DNA of 64,000 nt, from contig JAJDCY010000010.1 of the NCBI GenBank assembly GCA_029260595.1, forward strand, positions 607,675 through 671,674. The letters run 5' to 3'. The stretch is from Phycisphaeraceae bacterium (GTDB lineage: Bacteria; Planctomycetota; Phycisphaerae; Phycisphaerales; Phycisphaeraceae). The notes below the pieces were generated by a model that worked only from the letters and a program-made list of their open reading frames with translations, had not been told where the DNA came from and ran no database searches. Below are positions 56,459-64,000 of this stretch, piece after piece (position 1 is the first letter of the stretch; each line of letters opens with the position of its first letter). The position numbers and the translations under genes were made by a program.

Positions 56459-57039
56459 CATCGCGTGGCGGGCCGCGGGTTGAGCGTCCTAAGGATGATC
56501 AGGACACCGCGGGACGCGGATCGGATCGAGAGCCGAGCGGTGGGAACTCGGCGCCCGATGTGGTCAGCGCCTGGGGGCGGGTGCTCGAACAGATCGGTGA
56601 CCGGTCCGATATGTCCTGGGTGCGCCACTTGCGGGTGACGCGGATGGATGGCACGGCCGCGTACCTCGCCGCGGCACCTGGGCAGCGGGACCTGTTGGCG
56701 TTCGCAACGCCGACACGCCGGCAAAAACTCGCGTCGATGCTCGGGGCGGTGCTCGGGCGGTCGGTTGCGATCGAGTTGGATACCCAGACGGATCGGCCTG
56801 CGGCGGACAGCGAGGCGAGTGAAACTCCGCCGGGCGACGATCCACAAGCCGGTGCCACTGGTGTGATCGATCGCAGCAGCGTCTTGCGATTGCCGGCTGT
56901 GCAGCGGGTGTTGGAGGTTTTCGAAGCAACGCTGGTCGGCGTCCGGCGGATCGAGGAGCCCGGGGACAACGGGAATCACAAGGGGAGCGCGACATCAGCG
57001 GAGTCGGTCGCCGACGGCGGCAACGGGTCGACTGGATAA
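56419..57039 (+). CDS. dnaX: Tau-specific C-terminal part of DnaX (-1 frame)
   Basis: From the A10 run the -1 frame stays open to TGA at 57039, adding about 205 residues for a predicted tau of 606 residues. The segment starts KKKVPRDTARQ, has a Pro/Asp/Gly-rich linker, then a folded-looking domain: VVSAWGRVLEQIGDRSDMSWVRHL and RQKLASMLGAVLGRSVAIELD, the pattern of the DnaX C-terminal domain that in other bacteria binds the polymerase and helicase. It has no start signal of its own, and ybaB begins 38 bases after. This favours expression as a fusion with the gamma part. Confidence 0.8.
   Translation, partial: RKKKVPRDTARQVASRGGPRVERPKDDQDTAGRGSDREPSGGNSAPDVVSAWGRVLEQIGDRSDMSWVRHLRVTRMDGTAAYLAAAPGQRDLLAFATPTRRQKLASMLGAVLGRSVAIELDTQTDRPAADSEASETPPGDDPQAGATGVIDRSSVLRLPAVQRVLEVFEATLVGVRRIEEPGDNGNHKGSATSAESVADGGNGSTG
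56421..56431 (+). promoter_or_regulatory. A10 slippage site for gamma/tau switching
   Basis: Ten consecutive A followed by G, read as GAA AAA AAA AAG in frame 0. A -1 ribosomal shift, or RNA polymerase adding one A or removing two, moves translation into the tau frame. Downstream, CGCGAT can pair with ATCGCG (56437-56442 with 56460-56465), a possible stimulatory hairpin. Slippage at A-runs in dnaX is established in Escherichia coli (ribosomal) and Thermus (transcriptional). Confidence 0.75.
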
Positions 57040-57077
57040 GCTAGACAAACGAGACCGTTATCAGGATAGGTGAGCTT

Positions 57078-57446
57078 GTGTTCGATCAGATGAAGAACCT
57101 CGCGTCGGTGATGGGGCAGGCCAAGCAGATGAAAGAGCGCATGGAGCGCCTCCAGATCGAACTGGCCGCGAAGACGGTCGAGGGCGAGTCCGGTGCCGGT
57201 GCCGTGCGGGTTGTGGTGAACGGGAAGCTGGATGTGTTGTCGGTGCGGTTGGATCGGCCGTTGTTGACGACGCTGGCCGGAACGGGTGAGGATGCGGACA
57301 TCGCGGTGATCGAGGACCTGATCACGGCGGCGACGAATGCGGCGCTGGAGAAGGCGCGGTCGCTGGTGCAGCAGGAGATGTCACAGTTGACCGGTGGGAT
57401 GGACCTCTCGGGTGTGCCGGGTCTGGATAAGTTACTCGGCGGTTAG
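57078..57446 (+). CDS. ybaB: YbaB/EbfC nucleoid-associated protein
   Basis: A 122-residue DNA-binding protein. KNLASVMGQAKQMKERMERLQIELAAKTVEGESGAGAV has the family pattern of a long N-terminal helix followed by the central beta hairpin (VRVVVNGKLDVLSVRLD) and C-terminal helix (NAALEKARSLVQQEMSQLTGG). The start is GTG 57078 after AGGTGA. recR, the usual next gene, is absent here and is replaced by a glycosyltransferase gene. Confidence 0.93.
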   Translation: MFDQMKNLASVMGQAKQMKERMERLQIELAAKTVEGESGAGAVRVVVNGKLDVLSVRLDRPLLTTLAGTGEDADIAVIEDLITAATNAALEKARSLVQQEMSQLTGGMDLSGVPGLDKLLGG

Positions 57447-57465
57447 CCCGTTGGCAGGAAGCCCA

Positions 57466-58668
57466 ATGCGCGTCGTTCATATCACGCCGACGATTTCGAG
57501 GCTTGGCGGCGGGGTGGCGGAATACATCTGGCGATTCTGCGAGCACGGGCAACAGGCGGGGATTGACCCGACGGTGGTCGGGCTGTGGGACCGGCATGTC
57601 GCGGAAGACGCAGCGGGTCATGCGGGGATACCTTTCCATGCGGTACGACCATGGGGCCCGCGCGCGGCTGGGTACGCGCCGTCGATGCGGGTGTGCCTGG
57701 ACGCGGTCCCGGCCGACCTTGTGCACTCGCACGGGTTGCGGATGATGCCGAGCCTTGAAGCCCGCCGATTGGCCGATCGTCGTGCGGTGCCGCGCGTCGT
57801 TTCATCGCATGGCCAACTCGATCCGTGGGTGCTCAAGACCAAGCCGATCAGAAAATGGGTCGTTGGGCAGCTGTTTGAGAACCGCAATCTGCGCACGGCC
57901 GATTGCCTGCACGCGACGGTGCCGCAGGAAGCGCGGCATGCGCGCGCTGCGGGGCTGCGCATCCCGGTTGCTGTCGTGCCGATCGGGTTGGACGTGGCGA
58001 GGTACGGCAGCGAAGCGATCGCGGACGCGGAGGGGGTCGTTGTTGATCGCTGGCCTGGGCTGTCCGGGAAGAAGCGATTGTTGTATCTCGCCACGATCTA
58101 CCGCAAGAAGGGGTTGATGAGGTTGGCTCAGGCGTGGGCGCGGTTGCATCGGGGTTGGCCGGATTGGGACTTGGTCGTGACGGGGATCGAATTGAACAAC
58201 GACCGCGCGATCGCTGAGGAGATCCTTGAGAAAGCCGGTGCGCGCGAACGCGCGCTGTTTACCGGGCCGGTTGATGACGCTACGAAGCGAGCACTGCTCG
58301 TGGCCGGGGATGTGTACGTGTTGCCGACCGATGGAGAGAACTTCGGGATCACGATTGCCGAATCGCTCGCGTCACGGACACCGGTGGTGACGTCAAACAC
58401 AACGCCCTGGCCGGACCTGCGCCGACGCGGTTGCGGGTGGTGGGTCGGCGTGGGGGTCGATCCGCTCTGCGCCGCGCTCGAGGAAGCGATGGCATTGCCG
58501 GATGATGAGCGACAAGCGATGGGCGAACGCGGGCGAGCGCTGATCGTAGAGAAGTTCGATTGGGCGGTGGTCGCGCAGCAGATGGCGGCGGTTTACGGCT
58601 GGCTGCTTGGGAGGGGGGATCGGCCGGCGTGCATGTATCTCGAGGGCGATGAGCTGCCGGATGCGTGA
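57466..58668 (+). CDS. Glycosyltransferase family 4
   Basis: A 400-residue GT-B glycosyltransferase of the GT4 group. The N-terminal domain starts RVVHITPTISRLGGGVAEYIW. The C-terminal domain contains GKKRLLYLATIYRKKGLMRL, the retaining-enzyme E-x7-E motif in GENFGITIAES, and SRTPVVTSNTTPW. AGGAA precedes the ATG at 57466 by about six bases. It probably transfers a sugar to a surface polysaccharide or lipid-linked oligosaccharide. Donor and acceptor are not readable. Confidence 0.9.
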   Translation: MRVVHITPTISRLGGGVAEYIWRFCEHGQQAGIDPTVVGLWDRHVAEDAAGHAGIPFHAVRPWGPRAAGYAPSMRVCLDAVPADLVHSHGLRMMPSLEARRLADRRAVPRVVSSHGQLDPWVLKTKPIRKWVVGQLFENRNLRTADCLHATVPQEARHARAAGLRIPVAVVPIGLDVARYGSEAIADAEGVVVDRWPGLSGKKRLLYLATIYRKKGLMRLAQAWARLHRGWPDWDLVVTGIELNNDRAIAEEILEKAGARERALFTGPVDDATKRALLVAGDVYVLPTDGENFGITIAESLASRTPVVTSNTTPWPDLRRRGCGWWVGVGVDPLCAALEEAMALPDDERQAMGERGRALIVEKFDWAVVAQQMAAVYGWLLGRGDRPACMYLEGDELPDA

Positions 58669-59007
58669 GTTGTAGCGGCGGGCCTGATGCACTACAGGCG
58701 CCGGTCGATCCGGTTGAATCGAACTCAACGTGACCGGAGCACGCTGATAGTTGTATCGCGAACACGGGGGCAGATTGGTTCGTAGAGGACGTGTTGTCGT
58801 TGGCCGGTGCCTGGCGCGATCCCAGGAGAAACTGGGACGCAACAGGGCGGTGCGGAGACGGCGAGAAGGCCTTTACCCAGAGTCCCGCTTGCCGCCGGGA
58901 CCGTGGTCGCCATTATCGCCATAATCCTGTGATTATCGGGTGTCGATCCGGTCGATAAGCCCCAAACGTACCCGCACAGAGCGGTTGAGTAAGGATAGGC
59001 CGTACGT
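58669..59007. other. Gene-free leader region with stable hairpins
   Basis: A gap of 339 bases before the subtilase-like gene. It contains hairpin CCCAG/CTGGG with loop GAGAAA (58821-58836) followed by ACGCAACAGGGC, and an inverted repeat ATTAT/ATAAT (58912-58925) followed by another ATTATCG. The order hairpin then GGGACGCAA recalls class I c-di-GMP riboswitches, but other conserved parts do not align, so no riboswitch is called. Confidence 0.45.
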
Positions 59008-60402
59008 ATGGCTGGACACGACCGGTTGCATTGGCGGTGGAAGCTCGCACTGGGGACGGTGCTGGCCATGTATGGCGTGGTGCTGTGGGGCCAGTGGGGC
59101 CATGGCCGAGTGCCGGGGCTGTTCGCCGATCCGGCGGGGCAGCGTGGGAGCTTGCGCTGGCGTGTCGGGTTGGGCCGTGGCGGCGAGGTGCCGGGCTTGC
59201 CCATCGAGGCAACCGGCAAGGGGATCACAGCCGGGCACGTTGAGGGTCAGCACGGCGACTACCTGCCCAACACGCGCGATGCGATCTTCAGCGGGGTGCG
59301 GATCACTCCACGCAGCGGGCAGAGCAAGGTCAACGGCCACGCGCAATACACATCGAAGGTGATCTACGGCAACGCCGGGCTCGCGCCGGGGATCGAGGAA
59401 GTTTTCTTTTACACGAGTGCGCACTGGATGGGATCGGCGGTGTTGCGCTCCGGGAGCATCAACCCACCCACCGCGGATGGGCGCCGTGTGTTCAGCCACA
59501 GTTGGATCGGTGACGGCCACCCCTACGCGGCGAACATCCTGCGTCGGTTGGACTATTTGATTGACCAGGAAGATGTGATGGTGGTTGTCGGCGTGAACAA
59601 CGGGTCGGAGAAGCCGGTGCCCGCGCTGTTAGCGAGTGCGTACAACACCATCGCGGTCGGCCTGGACACCGGTGGCAGCAGCGGGGGATACACCACGTTC
59701 GAAGGTGCCGGGCGGTGTAAGCCTGAGATTGTTGCGCCGCGCGGCCGGACGAGCTACTCGACCCCGGTGGTCGCGTCGATCGTGGCGCGGTTGCTCGAGC
59801 GGGCAGACGCGATGGGTGGAGATGCGGCTTTTTCTGAGGTAATCAAGGCCGTGTTGTTGGCCGGGGCGGAGAAGACCGAACACTGGCAGCCGCGCCCGGG
59901 TAAGCCGTTGGATGAGCGCCTGGGCGCCGGGTTGGTGCGCTATGATCGATCCGACGCGGTGCTGACGACCGGGCCGTTGGAAGAGGGGGGCGTTGGCGGT
60001 GAGCGCGGCTGGGCGTTTGGTGAGATGGCACGTGAAGGAACCGGGTCGTACGGCATCGAAACCGAAGAGGTGATCGATGAGCTGTCTGTTGTGCTGGTCT
60101 GGAACCGCCGGGTGGATGGGCGACAAATCGACGACCTGCTAACGGGTGTTCAACGGTGGGTTGATACCCCGCGGCTGGCGGACTTCGATCTGCGGTTGGT
60201 TGCGCTCGATGATCGCGGCCTCGGGCACAGCGTCTCGCAGTCGGTTTCCGAGATCGACAATGTCGAGCATATCTATCTGGCCGGGCTGCCACCGGGGCGG
60301 TACCGGTTCGAGATCACACGCAAGGACGGGCTGATCGAGCCGTGGGAATACGCGGTCGCCTGGCACGGTGGCCGGCGTCAGGTTGAGACCGCGAGCCGTT
60401 GA
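59008..60402 (+). CDS. Subtilase-like (S8-type) exported protein
   Basis: A 464-residue protein with an N-terminal membrane helix or signal anchor (residues about 12-28, KLALGTVLAMYGVVLWG). A subtilisin-like core is suggested by NGHAQYTSKVIYGNAG with His111, the oxyanion Asn in VVVGVNNGS (about 197) and RTSYSTPVVASIVARLL with Ser249. The position of the catalytic Asp reads GITAGHVEGQHG, with Glu79 in place of Asp, so activity may be altered. A beta domain of about 150 residues follows. An AAGGA lies upstream of ATG 59008. Confidence 0.75.
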   Translation: MAGHDRLHWRWKLALGTVLAMYGVVLWGQWGHGRVPGLFADPAGQRGSLRWRVGLGRGGEVPGLPIEATGKGITAGHVEGQHGDYLPNTRDAIFSGVRITPRSGQSKVNGHAQYTSKVIYGNAGLAPGIEEVFFYTSAHWMGSAVLRSGSINPPTADGRRVFSHSWIGDGHPYAANILRRLDYLIDQEDVMVVVGVNNGSEKPVPALLASAYNTIAVGLDTGGSSGGYTTFEGAGRCKPEIVAPRGRTSYSTPVVASIVARLLERADAMGGDAAFSEVIKAVLLAGAEKTEHWQPRPGKPLDERLGAGLVRYDRSDAVLTTGPLEEGGVGGERGWAFGEMAREGTGSYGIETEEVIDELSVVLVWNRRVDGRQIDDLLTGVQRWVDTPRLADFDLRLVALDDRGLGHSVSQSVSEIDNVEHIYLAGLPPGRYRFEITRKDGLIEPWEYAVAWHGGRRQVETASR

Positions 60403-60409
60403 CGGCGGA

Positions 60410-61333
60410 TCACTTTTTGAACAAGTCTTGCAGCGCACTTGCCAGGTCCGGGAACCGGAAGTCGAAGCCTTCTTCTTTGAGTCGTCGCGAAACACAGAAC
60501 CGACCATAGAGCGCCAGGTCCGGGTCCGTGCGCATCAACAGCGGCGCCGCGATGCGCACCATCCAACCCGCAGCAGGCAGCCCGATCGGGGTGCCAAGCG
60601 CACGCCGCAGTTCGCGCATGAAGTCGGCGTTGGAGACGGGATTGGGCGCGGTGGCGATGTAGGCGCCACTCATCGAACTGTCGGCGATCGCGCGGAGCAT
60701 GATCCGGGTCATGTCGTGCTCGTGGATCCAACTGAGGCCTTGTCGCCCGTGACCGATCTTGCCGCCTAGGCCGAGACGCGCCACTATCGCGAGGCGCGGC
60801 AGAGCGCCGCTGCGATGTCCGAGCACAAAGCTGGTCCGCAGCACCACCTTTCGCATCGCTGGGGTCACAGCCTTGTCGAACGCTTGCTCCCACGCGCGCC
60901 CGACCGTCGGCGCCAACCCGTACCCGAGTGCGGAATCCTCGTCACACCAAACATCCGGCGGGTCGCCGTAGATGTGGGCGGTGGACATCTGCACCCACAC
61001 CGGCGGGGGTGATGCGATCTGCATTACCGCGTTGCCGAGCACCGTCGTTGCTTCAACGCGCGATCGCAGGATCTCGTCGCGGTGATCGGGCGTCTTGATG
61101 CAATCAACGGATCGGCCCACGAGGTTGACCAGCGCAGCCGCACCGTCGAGGTGCGCAGCCCAGTCGCCGACCGTTCGCCCGTCCCACACGGCGTGTTTCC
61201 ATGGGCCACTGTCTTTGGCTGGGTTGCGCGAGATCAGCACGATGTCCGCGTCGGATTCGGCCAGGCCCCGGGCAAGGTTCATCCCGAGAAAACCCGTGCC
61301 ACCGGCGATCACGATCCGTCCTGTGGGATTCAT
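60410..61333 (-). CDS. SDR-family epimerase (YfcH/SulA-like, DUF1731)
   Basis: A 307-residue atypical short-chain dehydrogenase. NAD-binding [20 protein letters not shown], then [43 protein letters not shown] and a C-terminal DUF1731 domain ([18 protein letters not shown] ... [20 protein letters not shown]). The ATG at 61333 gives the family start; the frame continues much further upstream but is then antisense to the MBOAT gene. It converges on the subtilase-like gene with only seven bases between. Reaction unknown. Confidence 0.9.
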   Translation of the reverse strand: MNPTGRIVIAGGTGFLGMNLARGLAESDADIVLISRNPAKDSGPWKHAVWDGRTVGDWAAHLDGAAALVNLVGRSVDCIKTPDHRDEILRSRVEATTVLGNAVMQIASPPPVWVQMSTAHIYGDPPDVWCDEDSALGYGLAPTVGRAWEQAFDKAVTPAMRKVVLRTSFVLGHRSGALPRLAIVARLGLGGKIGHGRQGLSWIHEHDMTRIMLRAIADSSMSGAYIATAPNPVSNADFMRELRRALGTPIGLPAAGWMVRIAAPLLMRTDPDLALYGRFCVSRRLKEEGFDFRFPDLASALQDLFKK

Positions 61334-61444
61334 GCCGGGCATGGTAGATGCCGTTGCGATTGTGGGATAGCGTCGTCCGCCGAACAGCAGCGCCGCGGGT
61401 GATGATCTGATACCGTAGCCGCGACCAAACGCGTCGGCGATGCC

Positions 61445-62884
61445 ATGACCTTTACCACCCTGACATTCGTCCTGTTCTTGGCGGTTATCTTTACCGTCTA
61501 CTGGTCCGCCAAGCGGTGTGAGTGGCAGAACGCGGTGATCGCGCTGGCGAGCTACGCCTTTTACGGGTGGTGGGATTATCGCTTCTGTGCACTGATGCTG
61601 GCCTCGAGCCTTGTCGATTTTTTCGTCGGGCTGGGGCTCGGCCGTGCGCGTCGCGGGGGTTCTCGTCGTGGGCTGCTCCTGGTAAGCCTCGCTGCGAATC
61701 TGGGGATGCTCGGTTTTTTCAAGTACTTCAACTTCTTCGCGGATCAGTTCGAAGTGCTGGCCAACGCCCTGGGGTGGCGGGTTGACCCTATCACGCTGCG
61801 GGTGCTGTTGCCGGTCGGGATCAGCTTCTACACGTTCCAGACGATGAGCTACACGATCGATGTGTACCGCGGTCAGCTCAAGCCGACCGGGCGCATCATC
61901 GCGTACCTGGCGTATGTCAGCTCGTTCATGCAACTCGTCGCCGGGCCGATCGAACGCGGACCACACTTACTGCCGCAGTTTCTCAACCCCCGGCGCTTCG
62001 ACTATGACAAAGCCGTCGATGGGTGCAGGCAGGTGTTGTGGGGGTTCTTCAAGAAGCTGGTCGTCGCGGATCAGTTGGCCGTTGTCGCCGACATGGCCTA
62101 TGGGGATGTTGGTGCATCAAGCGGGCCGATGCTCGCCTTTGCGACCGTCTGCTTTGCGTTTCAGATTTACTGTGATTTTTCAGCCTATTCCGATATCGCC
62201 ATCGGCACCGGTAGGCTGTTCGGCTTCGACTTGATGCGCAACTTTGCGTACCCCTATTTCTCGCCGAGCATGGGCGTATTCTGGCGACGGTGGCATATCT
62301 CGTTATCCACCTGGTTCCGCGACTATGTCTATGTCCCGCTCGGGGGCAGCCGTGTGCGGCCGATGCGCCACGCGTTCAACATCATGCTGACGTTTGTCAT
62401 CAGCGGGCTGTGGCACGGCGCGTCGTGGAATTTCATTGTCTGGGGTGCGATTATGGGTGCGGGGCTGCTGCCGGAGGCGTTGGGCGTGACCAAGGGGTCG
62501 GGGCAGCGTGCGGGAGATGTCCCTGCCGGGGGCATCGCCCCGATTGTGCGCACGTTCGCGTATGTGTGCCTCGGGTGGGTGTTCTTCCGCGCGGCAACCC
62601 TGAGCGATGCGCTGTTGGCGTTGCAGAAGATGGTGGTTGAGGTGATTGATCCCGCGGCTTGGGCGGCCGTGGGTGAGCTGCTCGATGAAAAAGAGGGGCG
62701 GGCAGCGCCGCTGCTGATCGGCATTATCCTGGCGATCGAGTGGGCCATGCGGCGACATGCTCACCCGTGTTCGATCGGCCACCTTCCGCGGTGGAAGCGC
62801 TGGGTCGTTTACAGCGTGCTGTTCTGGGTGACGATTATCTTCGGCTCACAGGGGCAGATGCAGTTTATCTACTTCAGGTTTTGA
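61445..62884 (+). CDS. MBOAT O-acyltransferase (AlgI-like)
   Basis: A 479-residue polytopic membrane protein of the MBOAT family that O-acylates surface polysaccharides or similar acceptors. The N-terminal helices ([16 protein letters not shown]), [54 protein letters not shown] and [20 protein letters not shown] with the catalytic His are all typical of AlgI. The next gene, an SGNH-like protein, starts four bases after, the usual partner arrangement. Two helices and part of this domain occur as a remnant at 4436-4672. Confidence 0.95.
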   Translation: MTFTTLTFVLFLAVIFTVYWSAKRCEWQNAVIALASYAFYGWWDYRFCALMLASSLVDFFVGLGLGRARRGGSRRGLLLVSLAANLGMLGFFKYFNFFADQFEVLANALGWRVDPITLRVLLPVGISFYTFQTMSYTIDVYRGQLKPTGRIIAYLAYVSSFMQLVAGPIERGPHLLPQFLNPRRFDYDKAVDGCRQVLWGFFKKLVVADQLAVVADMAYGDVGASSGPMLAFATVCFAFQIYCDFSAYSDIAIGTGRLFGFDLMRNFAYPYFSPSMGVFWRRWHISLSTWFRDYVYVPLGGSRVRPMRHAFNIMLTFVISGLWHGASWNFIVWGAIMGAGLLPEALGVTKGSGQRAGDVPAGGIAPIVRTFAYVCLGWVFFRAATLSDALLALQKMVVEVIDPAAWAAVGELLDEKEGRAAPLLIGIILAIEWAMRRHAHPCSIGHLPRWKRWVVYSVLFWVTIIFGSQGQMQFIYFRF

Positions 62885-62888
62885 GATT

Positions 62889-63824
62889 ATGCTGCGATTC
62901 GCTCGACAACTCGGGTTGTTTATCCTGATTCAGGCGTGCGTGCTTGCGGGCCTGGCGGCGGTGTATCCGGGGCGGGCGAACGGGTATATCGCCGCGACGC
63001 TGGACAAGCACGCGATGATCGCCGCGCACCAGCCCCCGCGGTTGTTTCTGGTGGGGGGGTCGAACGTCGCGTTCGGGATTGACTCGCCGGCACTCGATGA
63101 CGCGCTGCCGTACCGCCCGATCAACCTTGGGCTGCACGCGAACGTCGGATTGGACTTCCTGCTGGCCGAAGCGCTCGCATGTGTTGAGCGCGGGGATGTG
63201 GTTGTTGTGAGTCTCGAATCGGAACACTTTCGGATGGATACCACCGGGGTGACGCTGGCCGCGCTCCTGGAAAGCCGCCCGCGGAGCGCCGCGTATTTGA
63301 GCGTGCGTCAGTGGAAGGCGCTGCTTGACCAGGGGCTGTCGGTGTTGCGCGTGTACGTGCGCCGCTCACTTAAGGGCAAGGACGCTGATCGCGAACGCGA
63401 GATCTACGGGCGCGGCGCGTTCAACGGGTACGGCGATGTTGTCGGGCATCACGGCGACACCCCCGATCACCGCGACTACGGGTTCTCTAAGCCGATCGAA
63501 GAAGTGGACCCCGGGCCGGCCGACGATGCGATCCGGAAACTCAACCGGTTCGCACTCGCCTGTCGTGCCGCGGGCGTCGAGGTCTGGTACGAGTTCCCGC
63601 CGATCCCCCCGGCCGAGTACCAGGCGGTTTCGGCCTTGCTCAAGTACGTGCAGGATGAGATGACGCGCGTCGGCGAGATGCCGGTGCTGGTCGGGCAAGC
63701 GGAAGCCGTCTACCCGCTCGAACTGTTCTTCGACACGAAGTACCACCTGAGCCAAAAAGGCAAACAGCAGCGCACAGCCGTACTGATTGACCGTATCAGG
63801 GCAGTGACGGATCTTGATCCCTGA
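62889..63824 (+). CDS. SGNH/DltD-like protein partner of MBOAT
   Basis: A 311-residue protein with one N-terminal membrane helix (GLFILIQACVLAGLAAVYPG) and an extracytoplasmic domain. The LFLVGGSNVAFGIDS motif has the nucleophile-loop pattern GxSxxxxG of this group, INLGLHANVGLDFLLAEAL follows, and FDTKYHLSQKGKQQRT near the end carries the His of block V. These proteins relay or complete acyl transfer begun by MBOAT. It is coupled to the MBOAT gene. Confidence 0.82.
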   Translation: MLRFARQLGLFILIQACVLAGLAAVYPGRANGYIAATLDKHAMIAAHQPPRLFLVGGSNVAFGIDSPALDDALPYRPINLGLHANVGLDFLLAEALACVERGDVVVVSLESEHFRMDTTGVTLAALLESRPRSAAYLSVRQWKALLDQGLSVLRVYVRRSLKGKDADREREIYGRGAFNGYGDVVGHHGDTPDHRDYGFSKPIEEVDPGPADDAIRKLNRFALACRAAGVEVWYEFPPIPPAEYQAVSALLKYVQDEMTRVGEMPVLVGQAEAVYPLELFFDTKYHLSQKGKQQRTAVLIDRIRAVTDLDP

Positions 63825-63921
63825 TCCCATCGTCCACAGATACACTCGACTGACCAAGCCCGGACAATGGCGGCGAGACTGCCGCGTCGGGATCGCCTAA
63901 GAAGTTTATCGCGTGGTCGAA

Positions 63922-63995
63922 TCGGGGTGGCCGGATTTGAACCGACGACTTCCTGCACCCAAAGCAGGCGCTCTGCCAAGCTGAGCTACACCCCG
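63922..63995 (-). tRNA. tRNA-Pro (anticodon TGG)
   Basis: A 74-base cloverleaf on the minus strand: acceptor CGGGGTG/CACCCCG, discriminator A, anticodon stem CCTGC/GCAGG, loop TTTGGGT with anticodon TGG for CCA, and T-arm GGTTCAAATCC. No CCA encoded. Confidence 0.94.
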
Positions 63996-64000
63996 AGGTG

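Noticed and set aside
56560-57039. A separate gene after dnaX
   Set aside because: The frame is open back to the A10 run without a start signal and matches the DnaX C-terminal pattern, so it is treated as the tau extension.
58811-58900. c-di-GMP-I riboswitch
   Set aside because: Only a hairpin plus GGGACGCAA agree; the 5' GGCAAACC-like element and second helix do not align.
61334-61966. N-terminal extension of the SDR epimerase
   Set aside because: It is antisense to the MBOAT gene and lies before the clear NAD-binding start; the ATG at 61333 is used.

Overview
The window is high-GC bacterial chromosome, most likely from a planctomycete and possibly a Phycisphaerae-type one. That placement is an inference. 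It rests on two PEP-CTERM exported proteins, an HTTM membrane protein, a long cluster of pseudopilins with very large exported minor pilins, a CBM9-like protein next to a sodium:solute symporter, and a thin, mostly monocistronic layout of housekeeping genes. There are no rRNA genes, recognisable transposases or CRISPR arrays. Six tRNA genes and one SRP RNA gene are visible.

Layout. 0-2.7 kb: fatty-acid synthesis (fabG fragment, acpP, fabF) and tatA. 2.8-7.4 kb: tRNA-Val and tRNA-Leu, then a visibly decayed stretch holding a YfhO-like tail fragment, a frameshifted formyltransferase fused to an MBOAT fragment, a 43-residue membrane protein, a frameshifted SGNH-type protein and an intact HTTM protein. 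7.4-10.8 kb: a cyclic-nucleotide-binding protein, comF and a short pheT. 10.9-26.2 kb: a type II secretion/type IV pilus-like assembly locus with two GspE/PilB ATPases, PilT, GspF/PilC and six pilin-like proteins. The first five of these six overlap by ATGA at each junction; the sixth and largest follows after a 56-base gap. A 1.2 kb gene-free, repeat- and G-rich stretch interrupts the locus. 26.2-31.9 kb: HIT protein, SprA-like putative metalloprotease, TrkA-N protein, dienelactone hydrolase, nrdR, oligopeptide ABC ATPase and a PEP-CTERM protein.

32.0-35.8 kb is an accessory island. A truncated RHS/YD-repeat gene with its own C-terminal domain, an AT-rich lipoprotein gene and a second promoterless copy of the RHS core lie between two tRNA-Thr genes whose 3' ends both face inward. 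35.8-43.8 kb: CBM9-like protein plus symporter, tRNA-Arg, second PEP-CTERM protein, rpiB, a large exported protein of unknown role and a 31-codon ORF behind a near-consensus promoter. 43.8-54.8 kb: mdh, ribH-nusB-ftsY, a class V aminotransferase, the glyoxylate-bypass pair aceB-aceA, hslU, a methyltransferase and a PIN-TRAM membrane protein.

55.0-57.4 kb carries ffs (SRP RNA), dnaX and ybaB, the order known from Bacillus. dnaX has a run of ten A residues after which frame 0 stops within nine codons, while the -1 frame stays open for about 200 codons. This is the layout expected for gamma/tau production by slippage. 57.5-64 kb: a glycosyltransferase, a subtilase-like protein, an SDR epimerase, an intact MBOAT/SGNH acyltransferase pair and tRNA-Pro. 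The strongest points for follow-up are the dnaX slippage site, the tRNA-Thr-bounded RHS island and the decayed MBOAT locus near 4 kb, which has an apparently intact pair of the same families near 62 kb.
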